A stretch of DNA of 64,000 bases from Azospirillum halopraeferens DSM 3675 (GTDB taxonomy: Bacteria; Pseudomonadota; Alphaproteobacteria; Azospirillales; Azospirillaceae), in contig NZ_KE386928.1 in NCBI RefSeq assembly GCF_000429625.1, forward strand, positions 163,913-227,912, written 5' to 3'. The first letter of the stretch is position 1. Every line of letters begins with the position of its first letter. A model generated the notes under the pieces. The model was given only the letters and a program-made list of their open reading frames with translations. It ran no database searches and had not been told where the DNA came from. The position numbers and the translations under genes were made by a program. Positions 38,442 through 46,418 of this stretch are shown piece by piece.

Positions 38442-38891
38442 ATGTCAAAAGATCCCGATCTTCTGCCCTTCGAAACGACGCTGCGGGTGCGCGACACCTG
38501 CGTGTGCCTGCACGCCCAGCGCGCCGCCCGCGCGCTCGCCCGGCGCTACGACGAGGCGTTGCGGCCGCTTGGCCTCACCAACGGCCAGTTCTCGCTGCTG
38601 ATGTCCCTCAATCGGCCGGAGCCGCCGGGAATGGGCAGCGTCGCCGCCCTGCTGGCGATGGACCGCACCACGCTGACGGCGGCTCTGAAGCCGCTGGAGC
38701 GTCGCGGGCTGGTGCGCGTTGCGGTGGACCCGGCGGACCGCCGCGGCCGGGTGCTGGCGCTGACACCGCAGGGGCGGGCCCTGCTGGCCCGGGCGCTGCC
38801 CCTGTGGGAGGCGGAGCAGGCGGCGACCGCCCGCATCCTGGACGAGCCGGCGCTCGACCGGCTGCGCGGCGACCTGCGCTCGTTGTCCTAA
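38442..38891 (+). CDS. MarR family transcriptional regulator
   Basis: A 149-residue winged-helix regulator. The recognition helix region is SVAALLAMDRTTLTAALKPLERRGLVR, followed by the wing VDPADRRGRVLALTPQG; both are classical MarR. Cys19 and Cys21 in RDTCVCLHAQ could be redox- or ligand-sensitive, though this is only suggested by the pair. There is no good Shine-Dalgarno before the ATG at 38442 (the operator lies there), so a leaderless or very short-leader transcript is possible. It likely represses itself and the divergent BNR/MoaD-like operon. The MFS gene that follows is convergent. Confidence 0.9.
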   Translation: MSKDPDLLPFETTLRVRDTCVCLHAQRAARALARRYDEALRPLGLTNGQFSLLMSLNRPEPPGMGSVAALLAMDRTTLTAALKPLERRGLVRVAVDPADRRGRVLALTPQGRALLARALPLWEAEQAATARILDEPALDRLRGDLRSLS

Positions 38892-38893
38892 GG

Positions 38894-40087
38894 CTACCGG
38901 TCGGGCCCGGGGGGCAGCGCCCGGCCGACCAGCATGGCGGCCAGCCCGGCCGCACCGACGGCCGCAGCGGCGGCGGGCCAGCCGTGGGCCTCCACGACAC
39001 CGCCGATGGCGGTGGGACCGACGACCTGGCCCAGGTTGCTCCCCTGCATCGCCAGCCCGACCACGATGGGCCCCGACGCGGCGGAAAGCGCCGCCCCGGG
39101 GGCGGAGGCCAGGATGGTGGCCGGGATCAGCCCGCCGACCGCCGAGAAGACCACGCAGAGCAGGAAGGCGGCTGCGTCCGGCAGCACCGGCAGGAAAATG
39201 CCCGGCGCCGTCAGGGCCATTGCCAGGGCGGCAGCGGAGATCAGCGTCCGCCGTCCGACGCCCCGCTTCAGCAGGACGCCGGCCGCGAGGTTGCCGGTCA
39301 CGTTCGCGGCGGTTGCCAGGGCGGTCAGCAGCCCCGCCGCACCATGCGTCACGCCGATCCGCTGCATCAGCAGCACCGGGAGGAAGCTGAACAGGGCGAA
39401 GAACATCAGGCTGTAGAGCGCGAAGCCGGCCGCCAGCAGCAGCGGGGCCCGCCGCGAGGCCACCGCAGCGGTGTCGGCCGCGAGGCCGCGACCGGACGGC
39501 CGGCCGCCGGCCGGCGCGGCGGGAACGGCGAACAGCACGGCGGCACCGGCCATCGCAACGACACCGGCACCGCCCCACCACAGGGAGCGCCAGTCGGCAA
39601 AGTGCGGGCCGGCGATCATGGCGATGGCCATGCCGGCCGGCATGAAGCAGCTCCACGCGGCGAAGGCCGCGTTGCGCCCCGTGGGCGGGACCACGCGGTC
39701 CAGGACCGCCGGCCCGGCAACGGTGACCAGCAGGAATCCCAGCCCCTCGACAAACCGTGCCGCGAACAGCAGGGAGAGGGAGGTTCCCGCAGCACCGCTC
39801 GCCGCACCGGCGGCCAGGGCGGCCAGACCGGCCAGCAGCGTCCGGCGGTCGCCCGCCCGCACGGCCAGCGCTCCGGCGGGGATGCCGCCGACGAGGCCGA
39901 GGACCGCGATGACGCCGCTCAGCGCCCCCGCCGTCGCGAGGTCGATGCCGAGGTCGGCCTGCAACAGCGGCACCGCGATGGGGGCCTTGCCCACATGCAC
40001 GGCGGCGGCGATACCCGCTGCCACCACGGCGGCAACCGCCGTCGACCGGCCGGTGCCAACGGCGCCCGCCGCGACCGGAGCGCTCAT
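38894..40087 (-). CDS. MFS transporter
   Basis: A 397-residue major facilitator with 12 predicted membrane helices. The inter-domain basic motif after helix 2 (GALAVRAGDRRTLLAG) is characteristic of the MFS, and LLFAARFVEGLGFLLVTVAGPAVLDRVVPP fits helix 4 and its following loop (positions about 103-132). It resembles cyanate/drug-exporter type members. The ATG overlaps the wrbA stop (ATGA), so the two genes form one operon. The divergent LysR gene probably controls it. The substrate is unknown; an electrophile or quinone export role would fit the neighbour. Confidence 0.85.
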   Translation of the reverse strand: MSAPVAAGAVGTGRSTAVAAVVAAGIAAAVHVGKAPIAVPLLQADLGIDLATAGALSGVIAVLGLVGGIPAGALAVRAGDRRTLLAGLAALAAGAASGAAGTSLSLLFAARFVEGLGFLLVTVAGPAVLDRVVPPTGRNAAFAAWSCFMPAGMAIAMIAGPHFADWRSLWWGGAGVVAMAGAAVLFAVPAAPAGGRPSGRGLAADTAAVASRRAPLLLAAGFALYSLMFFALFSFLPVLLMQRIGVTHGAAGLLTALATAANVTGNLAAGVLLKRGVGRRTLISAAALAMALTAPGIFLPVLPDAAAFLLCVVFSAVGGLIPATILASAPGAALSAASGPIVVGLAMQGSNLGQVVGPTAIGGVVEAHGWPAAAAAVGAAGLAAMLVGRALPPGPDR

Positions 40088-40707
40088 CACGCCACCCCGG
40101 GCCGGGCCGCGGCGAGGACCCCGGCGATCATCGCGACGTGGCGCCCCTGGAAGCGGGCACCGTCCAGTTCGTTGGCGGTGGGCCGGCGATCGCCGCCGCC
40201 GGGTCCCTCGGCAAGGGTCGACGCACCATAGGGCGAGCCGCCGGTGATCTCGTCCATCCGCAACTGGCCCTTGAAGCTGTAGGGCAGGCCGACCACGACC
40301 ATGCCGAGGTGCAGGAGCACGATCTGCGTCGTGACGATCGTCGTCTCCTGGCCGCCATGCTGGCTGCCGGTGGACGTGAAGACGCTGCCGACCCGGCCGA
40401 CAAGGGCATCGTTCGCCCACAGCCCGCCGGCTTGGTCCAGGAAGTTCTTCATCTGCGCCGCCATGGTCCCGAAACGGGTGGGCGTGCCGATGATGACCGC
40501 ATCGTAGTCGGCCAGTTCGGCGACGCCGGCGATCTCCGTCGGGTCATGCGCGTATCCGGAACGCTGCGCCACCGCTTCGGGAACCAGTTCGGGCACGCGC
40601 TTCACCACGGCCTGCGCCCCCGCGTCGCGGACCCCTTCGGCCACGGCCGCGGCCATCTCCGCGATGTGGCCGTACGACGAGTAGTAGAGAACCAGCACCT
40701 TGGCCAT
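40087..40707 (-). CDS. wrbA: NAD(P)H:quinone oxidoreductase, WrbA type
   Basis: A 206-residue flavodoxin-fold enzyme that reduces quinones by two electrons using FMN. Family features are VLYYSSYGHIAEMA (FMN phosphate loop), IIGTPTRFGTMAAQMKNFLDQ, and FTSTGSQHGGQETT. The ATG at 40707 follows GGAGGG at good spacing; the upstream GTG at 40713 is less likely. Its stop overlaps the MFS start (ATGA), and it is divergent from the LysR gene. Quinone detoxification under oxidative or aromatic stress is the usual role. Confidence 0.93.
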   Translation of the reverse strand: MAKVLVLYYSSYGHIAEMAAAVAEGVRDAGAQAVVKRVPELVPEAVAQRSGYAHDPTEIAGVAELADYDAVIIGTPTRFGTMAAQMKNFLDQAGGLWANDALVGRVGSVFTSTGSQHGGQETTIVTTQIVLLHLGMVVVGLPYSFKGQLRMDEITGGSPYGASTLAEGPGGGDRRPTANELDGARFQGRHVAMIAGVLAAARPGVA

Positions 40708-40782
40708 CGTCACCCTCCGATGATCCCCGTTGATCGTCGGAAAGGAGATTGGCGTTGTCGGATGATCTCAGGAAGTGGCATA

Positions 40783-40801
40783 AGATCGATGAGTTCGATC
40801 T
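40783..40801. promoter_or_regulatory. LysR-type dyad upstream of the LysR gene
   Basis: AGATCGA-N5-TCGATCT, a perfect 7+7 dyad containing the LysR-box form T-N11-A. It abuts the LysR ATG at 40802 and lies 76 bp from the divergent wrbA start, suggesting autoregulation and control of wrbA-MFS. Confidence 0.6.
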
Positions 40802-41734
40802 ATGGCATCGATCATGCTGGACGCGCTGACGCTGGACCAGATGCGGGTCTTCGTAACCGTCGCCGAGAGCGGCAGCTTCCGGGCGGCCGCCGTGCGCCTG
40901 TCGCGCGTGCAGTCTGCCGTGAGCCACGCGATCGCGACGCTGGAGGGGGAACTGGGCACGGCCCTGTTCGACCGCTCCGGCCATCGGCCGGTGCTCACAC
41001 CGGCCGGGCGGAGCCTCCTGGCCAACGCCCGTGACGTCCTCCTGCGCGTCGATGCCATGCGGGCGCGGGCCCGCGGCCTCTGCGAAGGGGTGGAGTTGGT
41101 TTTGTCCCTGACGGTCGACACCCTGTTCCCGCTCGCCCGCGTCGGCGCGGCGCTGGCGGCGATGGGGCGGACCTATCCCGCCGTCGACATCCGCCTGGAC
41201 GTCGAGCCGCTGGGCGGGCCCGTCACGGCCCTGGTCGAGAAGCGCAGCACGCTCGCCATCCTGGTCGGGGAGGATTTCCGCGATCCGCGCATCGCGCCGG
41301 AGGCGATCGGGACGGTCGAATTGGTCGCGGTCGTTGCCGCGGGCCATCCCCTTGCCGCGCGGCGGGGCGACGATCCCGCGGGTCTGCCGGACCTGGCGGA
41401 CCATGTGCAGGTCGTGCTGTCCGATCCGACACCCCTGTCGGAGGGGCGGAGCTTCGGCGTGCTGTCGCCGCGGACGTGCCGCGTCGGCGGGCAGGACGCC
41501 AAGCACGCCATGATCCTTGCGGGCCTCGGCTGGGGCCGCCTGCCGTTGTGGCTGGTCGAACGCGACATCGCCGGGAAGCGCCTCGTGCGCCTTGACGCGC
41601 CGGCACTGGGGCGGGACGGGCAGGTGGTCTCGGAAGCCTATCTGGCGCACCGCCTGGACGCGCCGCTCGGGCCCGCGGCGCAGGCGTTCCGCCGGGCGCT
41701 GCTCGCACCCGTGGACGGTCAGCCCGCGCGGTAG
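40802..41734 (+). CDS. LysR family transcriptional regulator
   Basis: A 310-residue LysR-type regulator. The N-terminal HTH (TLDQMRVFVTVAESGSFRAAA, then VQSAVSHAIATLEGELGTALFDR) is clear, and the rest forms two periplasmic-binding-like effector subdomains (VELVLSLTVDTLFP, HPLAARR). The start may be 40802 or the ATG at 40814 (MLDALT), which is nearer to typical LysR lengths. It is divergent from wrbA and the MFS gene, which it probably controls through the dyad. Its 3' end overlaps the convergent puuE-like gene by 16 bp. The effector is unknown. Confidence 0.9.
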   Translation: MASIMLDALTLDQMRVFVTVAESGSFRAAAVRLSRVQSAVSHAIATLEGELGTALFDRSGHRPVLTPAGRSLLANARDVLLRVDAMRARARGLCEGVELVLSLTVDTLFPLARVGAALAAMGRTYPAVDIRLDVEPLGGPVTALVEKRSTLAILVGEDFRDPRIAPEAIGTVELVAVVAAGHPLAARRGDDPAGLPDLADHVQVVLSDPTPLSEGRSFGVLSPRTCRVGGQDAKHAMILAGLGWGRLPLWLVERDIAGKRLVRLDAPALGRDGQVVSEAYLAHRLDAPLGPAAQAFRRALLAPVDGQPAR

Positions 41735-42648
41735 GGGTGTTCGGCCATCCAGTGGCGGGCGATGTCGATGCGGCGGGTGACCCAGACCCTGTCGTGCGAC
41801 GCGACGTAATCGAGGAAGCGGGCCAGCGAGGCGGCCCGGCCCGGGCGGCCGACGAGGCGGCAGTGCAGGCCCACCGACAGCATCTTCGGCCGGGTCTCGC
41901 CCTCGGCGTACAGCACGTCGAAGCTGTCCTTCAGGTAGGTGAAGAACTGCTCGCCGCTGTTGAAGCCCTGGGCGGACGCGAAGCGCATGTCGTTGGCGTC
42001 CAGGGTGTAGGGCACGATGAGCTGCGGCCGCCCGTGGGAATCGTCCCAATAGGGCAGGTCGTCGGCGTAGGAATCGGCGTCGTAGAGGAAGCCGCCCTCT
42101 TCGGCGACGAGACGGCGGGTGTTGGGGCTGCACCGGCCGAGGTACCAGCCCAGCGGCCGCTCGCCGGTCACGCGGGTGTGCACCGCGATGGCGCGGGCCA
42201 TGTGGGCGCGCTCCTCCGCCTCGGACAGGTGCTGGTAGTCGATCCAGCGCCAGCCGTGGGTGGCGATCTCCCATCCCGCGGCCTTCATGGCGGCCACCGC
42301 CTCGGGGTTGCGCTCCAGGGCCATGGCGACGCCGTAGACGGTGACCGGCAGGCTGCGCTCGGTGAACAGGCGGTGGAGCCGCCAGAAGCCCGCCCGCGAG
42401 CCGTATTCGTAGATCGACTCCATGTTCATGTGGCGCATGCCGGGGATGGGCTGGGCGCCGACGATCTCCGACAGGAAGGCTTCCGACGCGGTGTCGCCGT
42501 GCAGCACGCAGTTCTCGCCGCCCTCCTCGTAATTGATCACGAACTGCACCGCCACCCGCGCGCCGCCCGGCCAGTTGGCGTGGGGAGGCTCCGCCCCGTA
42601 GCCGATCAGATCGCGGGGATAGGCGGGCGTCACGGTGGTCGGAGTCAT
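41719..42648 (-). CDS. puuE: Polysaccharide deacetylase family protein, PuuE-type allantoinase
   Basis: A 309-residue NodB-fold hydrolase. The PuuE-type features are the N-terminal YPRDLIGYGAEPPHANWPGG, FVINYEEGGENCVLHGD, HMNMESIYEYGSRAGFWRL, and IATHGWRWIDYQHL with the metal-site histidine. PuuE hydrolyses allantoin in the ureide pathway without the usual metal set. No ureide or uricase gene is next to it, so allantoinase is the best family call rather than proven. Its start overlaps the yciB stop (ATGA), making a two-gene operon. Confidence 0.82.
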   Translation of the reverse strand: MTPTTVTPAYPRDLIGYGAEPPHANWPGGARVAVQFVINYEEGGENCVLHGDTASEAFLSEIVGAQPIPGMRHMNMESIYEYGSRAGFWRLHRLFTERSLPVTVYGVAMALERNPEAVAAMKAAGWEIATHGWRWIDYQHLSEAEERAHMARAIAVHTRVTGERPLGWYLGRCSPNTRRLVAEEGGFLYDADSYADDLPYWDDSHGRPQLIVPYTLDANDMRFASAQGFNSGEQFFTYLKDSFDVLYAEGETRPKMLSVGLHCRLVGRPGRAASLARFLDYVASHDRVWVTRRIDIARHWMAEHPYRAG

Positions 42649-43214
42649 GATGGGGCGGTCTCGTCCGTAGGCTGGTCCTGGTGGATCTGGTAGCGCAGGA
42701 TAACCGGCATCTGCAGCGCGCTGAACACCAGAGTGAGGGGCATGATGCCGAACACCTTGAAGTTCACCCAGGCGTCGGTCGACACGCTGCGCCACACGAT
42801 CTCGTTCAGCACCGCCAGGGCCACGAAGAACCAGGCCCAGCGCAGGCCCAGGATGCGCCATCCCTCGTCGCGCAGGGCCATCACGGTGCCCAGCAGGTGC
42901 TTCAGCACGTTGCGGCCGAAGACGTGGGCGGTGAACAGGACGGTGGCGAACAGCAGGTTGACCAGCGTCGGCTTCAGCTTGATGAACAGCTCGTCGTTCA
43001 TCCACAGCGTCAGCCCGCCGAACAGCAGGACGAAGCCGGCGCCGACCACCGGCATCACCGGCACCTTGCGTTCGGCGTGCCACGAGATGGCGACCGCCAC
43101 CGTGGTGGCCACCATGAAAACCGCCGTTCCGGTCATGATGCCGTAGTTGGCGTTGGCGAAGAAGAAGGCCGCGAGCGGGCCGGCTTCCACGAGGAGACGG
43201 GCGATGGGGCTCAT
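42645..43214 (-). CDS. yciB: Septation protein A / YciB family inner-membrane protein
   Basis: A 189-residue protein with about five membrane helices. Family features are FFFANANYGIMTGTAVFM, WMNDELFIKLKPTLVN and LNEIVWRSVSTDAWVNFKVFG. YciB (IspZ/septation protein A) supports septation and envelope synthesis. In many alphaproteobacteria it lies next to dapF-mtaB-ftsY; here it is about 3 kb away with an LpxR-like gene, amn and a coiled-coil gene in between. ATG at 43214; its stop is coupled to the puuE-like start. Confidence 0.92.
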   Translation of the reverse strand: MSPIARLLVEAGPLAAFFFANANYGIMTGTAVFMVATTVAVAISWHAERKVPVMPVVGAGFVLLFGGLTLWMNDELFIKLKPTLVNLLFATVLFTAHVFGRNVLKHLLGTVMALRDEGWRILGLRWAWFFVALAVLNEIVWRSVSTDAWVNFKVFGIMPLTLVFSALQMPVILRYQIHQDQPTDETAPS

Positions 43215-43263
43215 GCCCTTTCACATAGCCCGAAGAGGGGCGCCGTAAAAGGGGGCAACAGCA

Positions 43264-44268
43264 TTAGAACAGCATCGACAACCGCAGCGACCCGTAGGAG
43301 GTGACGCCGTCCTGGCCGCGGAACTCCGGCGTGATGAAGCTGTGGGCATAGGAGATCCCGACCTCGCCCCAGCGCGCGGAGACGCCGATCTGGAGGCTGC
43401 CGACCAGGGTGTTGCGGTCGACGCTGTGGCTGGACACGAAGGTGTTGCCGTCCAGGAAGATGTTGCGCGCCACCGCCCGCACCTCGGTGGCGGCGTAGAC
43501 GTACCAGGAATAGGGGGCCGGGTGCGCCCCCTCGTGGAAAGGAATGGCCGCGGTCGGCCGCGTCACCAGGGAGCCGAGGGGCGCCGGCATGTTCTGCCCC
43601 AGCCGCATGGTGAAGCCCGTGCCGGCGAAGGTCAGCACGTTGCCCAGCGACCCCGCGGCGTGGGGGGCGATGTCCAGGCTGAGGGGGCCGATGGACACCG
43701 GCGCCGGATCGCGCCAGACGTGCTCGTAGCTGAGGATGACGCCCGGCTCGTTGCGCAACTGGTTGTGCCAGCCCATCGGCCGCGTGGCGTCGGGCACGAC
43801 GCGGTGCACCAGCTTCTGCGTCGGTTCGGCCAGCGACGCCGGCCCGACGATGCCCACGTCCAGGTCGATGCGGTCCACCGCCCGCGGCGTCGTGGACAAC
43901 AGCGACAGGCGGCCGTACAGCCAGCCGGCGTAGGGCCGGTCGTCCGTGATCAGCTCCCGCCGGGTGAGGTCCTGCGGCGCGTACATCGCCTGGCCGAGGG
44001 CGAAGCCGTAGCGCCGGGCCGCGGGCTCTCCGGGGTGGACGAGGCGGTCGGCCAGCCAGTCCATGACCCCGAGAGTCGGCAGGGCGTCCGAGATGTAATA
44101 GACCTGCACGCCGTTGGTGTAGTAGCGGTCGGTGCCCGCGAACAGGTCGTTGTCCAGCCAGAAGCCGAACGCGGTCTGCGCCGCCGCCGGACCGGCGCCG
44201 CCGGCCGCTGCCAGTGCCACCGCCGCGCTCGTCCCCGCTGCCCGGATGCACGCCGCCCACCCGCCCAT
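43264..44268 (-). CDS. LpxR-like outer-membrane protein (DUF2219)
   Basis: A 334-residue predicted beta-barrel. A signal peptide (residues 1-31, ending GGAGPAAAQ) precedes FGFWLDNDLFAGTDRYYTNG, the opening motif of LpxR/DUF2219 proteins whose Asn/Asp residues bind Ca2+ in the deacylase. Later blocks GYFAL-like GQAMYAPQDL, DDRPYAGWLYG and YEHVWRDPAPVS also match. It ends in an aromatic residue (LSMLF), as expected for a barrel. LpxR removes 3'-O-acyl chains from lipid A; whether this member is active is not shown. The ATG at 44268 is the best fit for the signal peptide. Confidence 0.8.
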   Translation of the reverse strand: MGGWAACIRAAGTSAAVALAAAGGAGPAAAQTAFGFWLDNDLFAGTDRYYTNGVQVYYISDALPTLGVMDWLADRLVHPGEPAARRYGFALGQAMYAPQDLTRRELITDDRPYAGWLYGRLSLLSTTPRAVDRIDLDVGIVGPASLAEPTQKLVHRVVPDATRPMGWHNQLRNEPGVILSYEHVWRDPAPVSIGPLSLDIAPHAAGSLGNVLTFAGTGFTMRLGQNMPAPLGSLVTRPTAAIPFHEGAHPAPYSWYVYAATEVRAVARNIFLDGNTFVSSHSVDRNTLVGSLQIGVSARWGEVGISYAHSFITPEFRGQDGVTSYGSLRLSMLF

Positions 44269-44351
44269 TCCCGTCGTCCCGTCCTGCCGCCATCGCGCCC
44301 CCCGCGAGATGGGCAGCCGGCAGCGCCGATGCAAACGGGAATGCGGGCGCG

Positions 44352-45887
44352 CTACTGGAACGGCACCTCGGCGAAGCTGCGCAGCTTGCGCGAATGCAGG
44401 CTTTCCAGGCCGTTCTCGCGCAGCAGTTCCATGGCCAGCACGCCGATCTTCAGATGCTGGTCCACCCGCTCGCGGTAGAAATGGTCGGCCATGCCGGGCA
44501 GCTTCAGCTCGCCGTGCAGGGGCTTGTCGGAGACGCACAGCAGCGTCCCGTAGGGCACGCGGAAGCGGAAGCCGTTGGCGGCGATGGTGGCGGATTCCAT
44601 GTCCAGGGCGATGGCACGGCTCTGGCTGAAGCGTTGCAGCGGCTCGCGATGGTCGCGCAGTTCCCAGTTGCGGTTGTCGATGGTGGCGACGGTGCCGGTG
44701 CGCATGATGCTCTTCAGCGTGTAGCCCGACAGGCCGGTGACACGCTCCACCGCGGTTTCCAGGGCGCGCTGCACCTCGGCCAGCGCCGGCACCGGCACCC
44801 AGGTGGGCAGGTCGGCGTCCAGAACGTGGTCGTCGCGCACGTAGCCGTGCGCCAGCACATAGTCGCCGAGCCGCTGGGTGGACCGCAGGCCGGCGCAATG
44901 GCCCAGCATGATCCAGGCGTGCGGGCGCAGCACCGCGATATGGTCGGTGATCGTCTTGGCGTTGGACGGGCCGACGCCGATGTTGACCAGGGAGATGCCG
45001 TTTCCGTCGGGCCGCGTCAGGTGGTAGGCCGGCATCTGCGGCAGACGCAGCCGGCGGGTGATCGTCACGTCCTCCGGCCGGGCATCGGGATGGAGATTGG
45101 CGTTCAGGGTGACGATGTCCGACGGCTCGACGAAGCGGTCGTAGCGGCGGCGGTCGGCGGCGACGGCGGGGTCGTCGGACGGGGCCATGATCTCGTGCGC
45201 CAGCTTCACGAACTCGTCCACGTAGAACTGGTAGTTGGTGAACAGGACGAAATTCTGGAAATGCTCCGGCGACGTGGCCGTGTAGTGCTTCAGGCGATGC
45301 AGCGAAAAATCGACGCGCGGCGCGGTGAACAGGGCCAGCGGCCGCGGCTGGTCGGCCGCCGCCTCGTAGGTGCCGTTGACGATGGTGTCGTCCATGCGCG
45401 CCAGATCCGGCAGGTCGAACAGGTCGGGCAGGCGCATCAGCCGCTCGCGCGTCAGGTCCCCCTCGACGTGCAGGCCGCCGGGAAAGGCGAAATGGATGGG
45501 AATGGCCTCCCGGCTCACCCCCACCTCGATGGGCACCCCGTGGTTCTTCAGCAGCAGGGCAAACTGCTCACGGTAATAATTGTCGAACAGGTCCGGCCGC
45601 GCCAGCGTGGTGGTGTGCACCCCCGGCCCCTCGACGAAACCGTAGGACAGCCGTGTGTCCACCGCCGCGACCGTGTCCGTGGTCAGCGTCACGTAGGGAT
45701 AGCCCGCGTGCACCCGCGCGTCCGGGTCCTTGCCGCGGGCGAAGGCGGTGAAGCGGTCGCGCAGCCAGGCTGCGTTGTGGTTCCAGATCGCCTGCACCTG
45801 CGCCAGCGCCGCGTCGGCGTCGTCGAAGGTGCCCACCGGGCCCGGAGGAAGTGGACCGGCGGGGACGGCGGCGAAGGGGTCGGTCAT
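44352..45887 (-). CDS. amn: AMP nucleosidase
   Basis: A 511-residue AMP nucleosidase, which splits AMP to adenine and ribose 5-phosphate in purine salvage. The C-terminal nucleoside-phosphorylase fold shows LVNIGVGPSNAKTITDHIAVL, ALDMESATIAANGFRF and YGTLLCVSDKPLHGE. The N-terminal domain (about 1-180) is the usual regulatory part. The ATG at 45887 suits the family; the frame extends eight codons further without support. Upstream is a GGTTC-N9-GAACC dyad near 45900, in the 140-bp gap to the divergent coiled-coil gene. Confidence 0.92.
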   Translation of the reverse strand: MTDPFAAVPAGPLPPGPVGTFDDADAALAQVQAIWNHNAAWLRDRFTAFARGKDPDARVHAGYPYVTLTTDTVAAVDTRLSYGFVEGPGVHTTTLARPDLFDNYYREQFALLLKNHGVPIEVGVSREAIPIHFAFPGGLHVEGDLTRERLMRLPDLFDLPDLARMDDTIVNGTYEAAADQPRPLALFTAPRVDFSLHRLKHYTATSPEHFQNFVLFTNYQFYVDEFVKLAHEIMAPSDDPAVAADRRRYDRFVEPSDIVTLNANLHPDARPEDVTITRRLRLPQMPAYHLTRPDGNGISLVNIGVGPSNAKTITDHIAVLRPHAWIMLGHCAGLRSTQRLGDYVLAHGYVRDDHVLDADLPTWVPVPALAEVQRALETAVERVTGLSGYTLKSIMRTGTVATIDNRNWELRDHREPLQRFSQSRAIALDMESATIAANGFRFRVPYGTLLCVSDKPLHGELKLPGMADHFYRERVDQHLKIGVLAMELLRENGLESLHSRKLRSFAEVPFQ

Positions 45888-45988
45888 GACGGCTCCGGAA
45901 CGGTTCGGCACTGCTGAACCAACACATGGCGCGCGCGGGGCGCCGCGGGAAGGAAAAGCTGTGCCGTCGACAGGGGGGAACCGCCATG

Positions 45989-46001
45989 CCTATACTATAG
46001 G
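45989..46001. promoter_or_regulatory. Palindrome CCTATA-C-TATAGG
   Basis: Perfect 6+6 dyad in the intergenic region between amn and the coiled-coil gene, 27 bp before the latter's ATG. TATACT within it could be a -10 box on either strand, so it may be a promoter element rather than an operator. A regulator cannot be named. Confidence 0.4.
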
Positions 46002-46028
46002 TTGAATACATTCGTGGTGTGTGGCGAC

Positions 46029-46403
46029 ATGGCGGACGATGTCCCTGGCCGCTTGCAGCGGCTTGAAAACGGGCAAGACAGATTGCGGGCGGACGTAACG
46101 CACCCGGAGATCGGGCAGGGGGTGCTGCGCGCCGATGTCAACCGTCTCCGGCAGGGTCAGGACTCCCTGCTCACGGCGGTGGCCCGGCTGGAAGCCGGGC
46201 AGGACGCGTTGCGCGCCGACGTATCCGAGATCAAGGCGACGCTGTCGCAGCTCATTCCGATGATGGCGCGCATCGACCAGCGCCTGTTCGACACGCGGCG
46301 CCCGGCCGAGTTCCATGAACTGCGGGGCCGTGTGAAGGAGATGAGCCGCCGCCTGCCGACCACCCTCGGCTACACCCCGCCGGGGGGCAAGGGCGCAGCG
46401 TAG
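46029..46403 (+). CDS. Coiled-coil repeat protein, unknown function
   Basis: About 124 residues. Positions 11-66 hold four tandem 14-residue units of the form RLEAGQDALRADVS (units RLENGQDRLRADVT, HPEIGQGVLRADVN, RLRQGQDSLLTAVA and RLEAGQDALRADVS), an amphipathic coiled-coil pattern. A short helical region and a basic C-terminus follow. The ATG at 46029 is preferred over one at 46002, which adds nine residues of no family character. No domain is recognised. It lies 16 bp before the convergent ftsY gene. Proteins like this are common in Rhodospirillales as orphans. Confidence 0.55.
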   Translation: MADDVPGRLQRLENGQDRLRADVTHPEIGQGVLRADVNRLRQGQDSLLTAVARLEAGQDALRADVSEIKATLSQLIPMMARIDQRLFDTRRPAEFHELRGRVKEMSRRLPTTLGYTPPGGKGAA

Positions 46404-46418
46404 GGGCTGAACGGGCCC

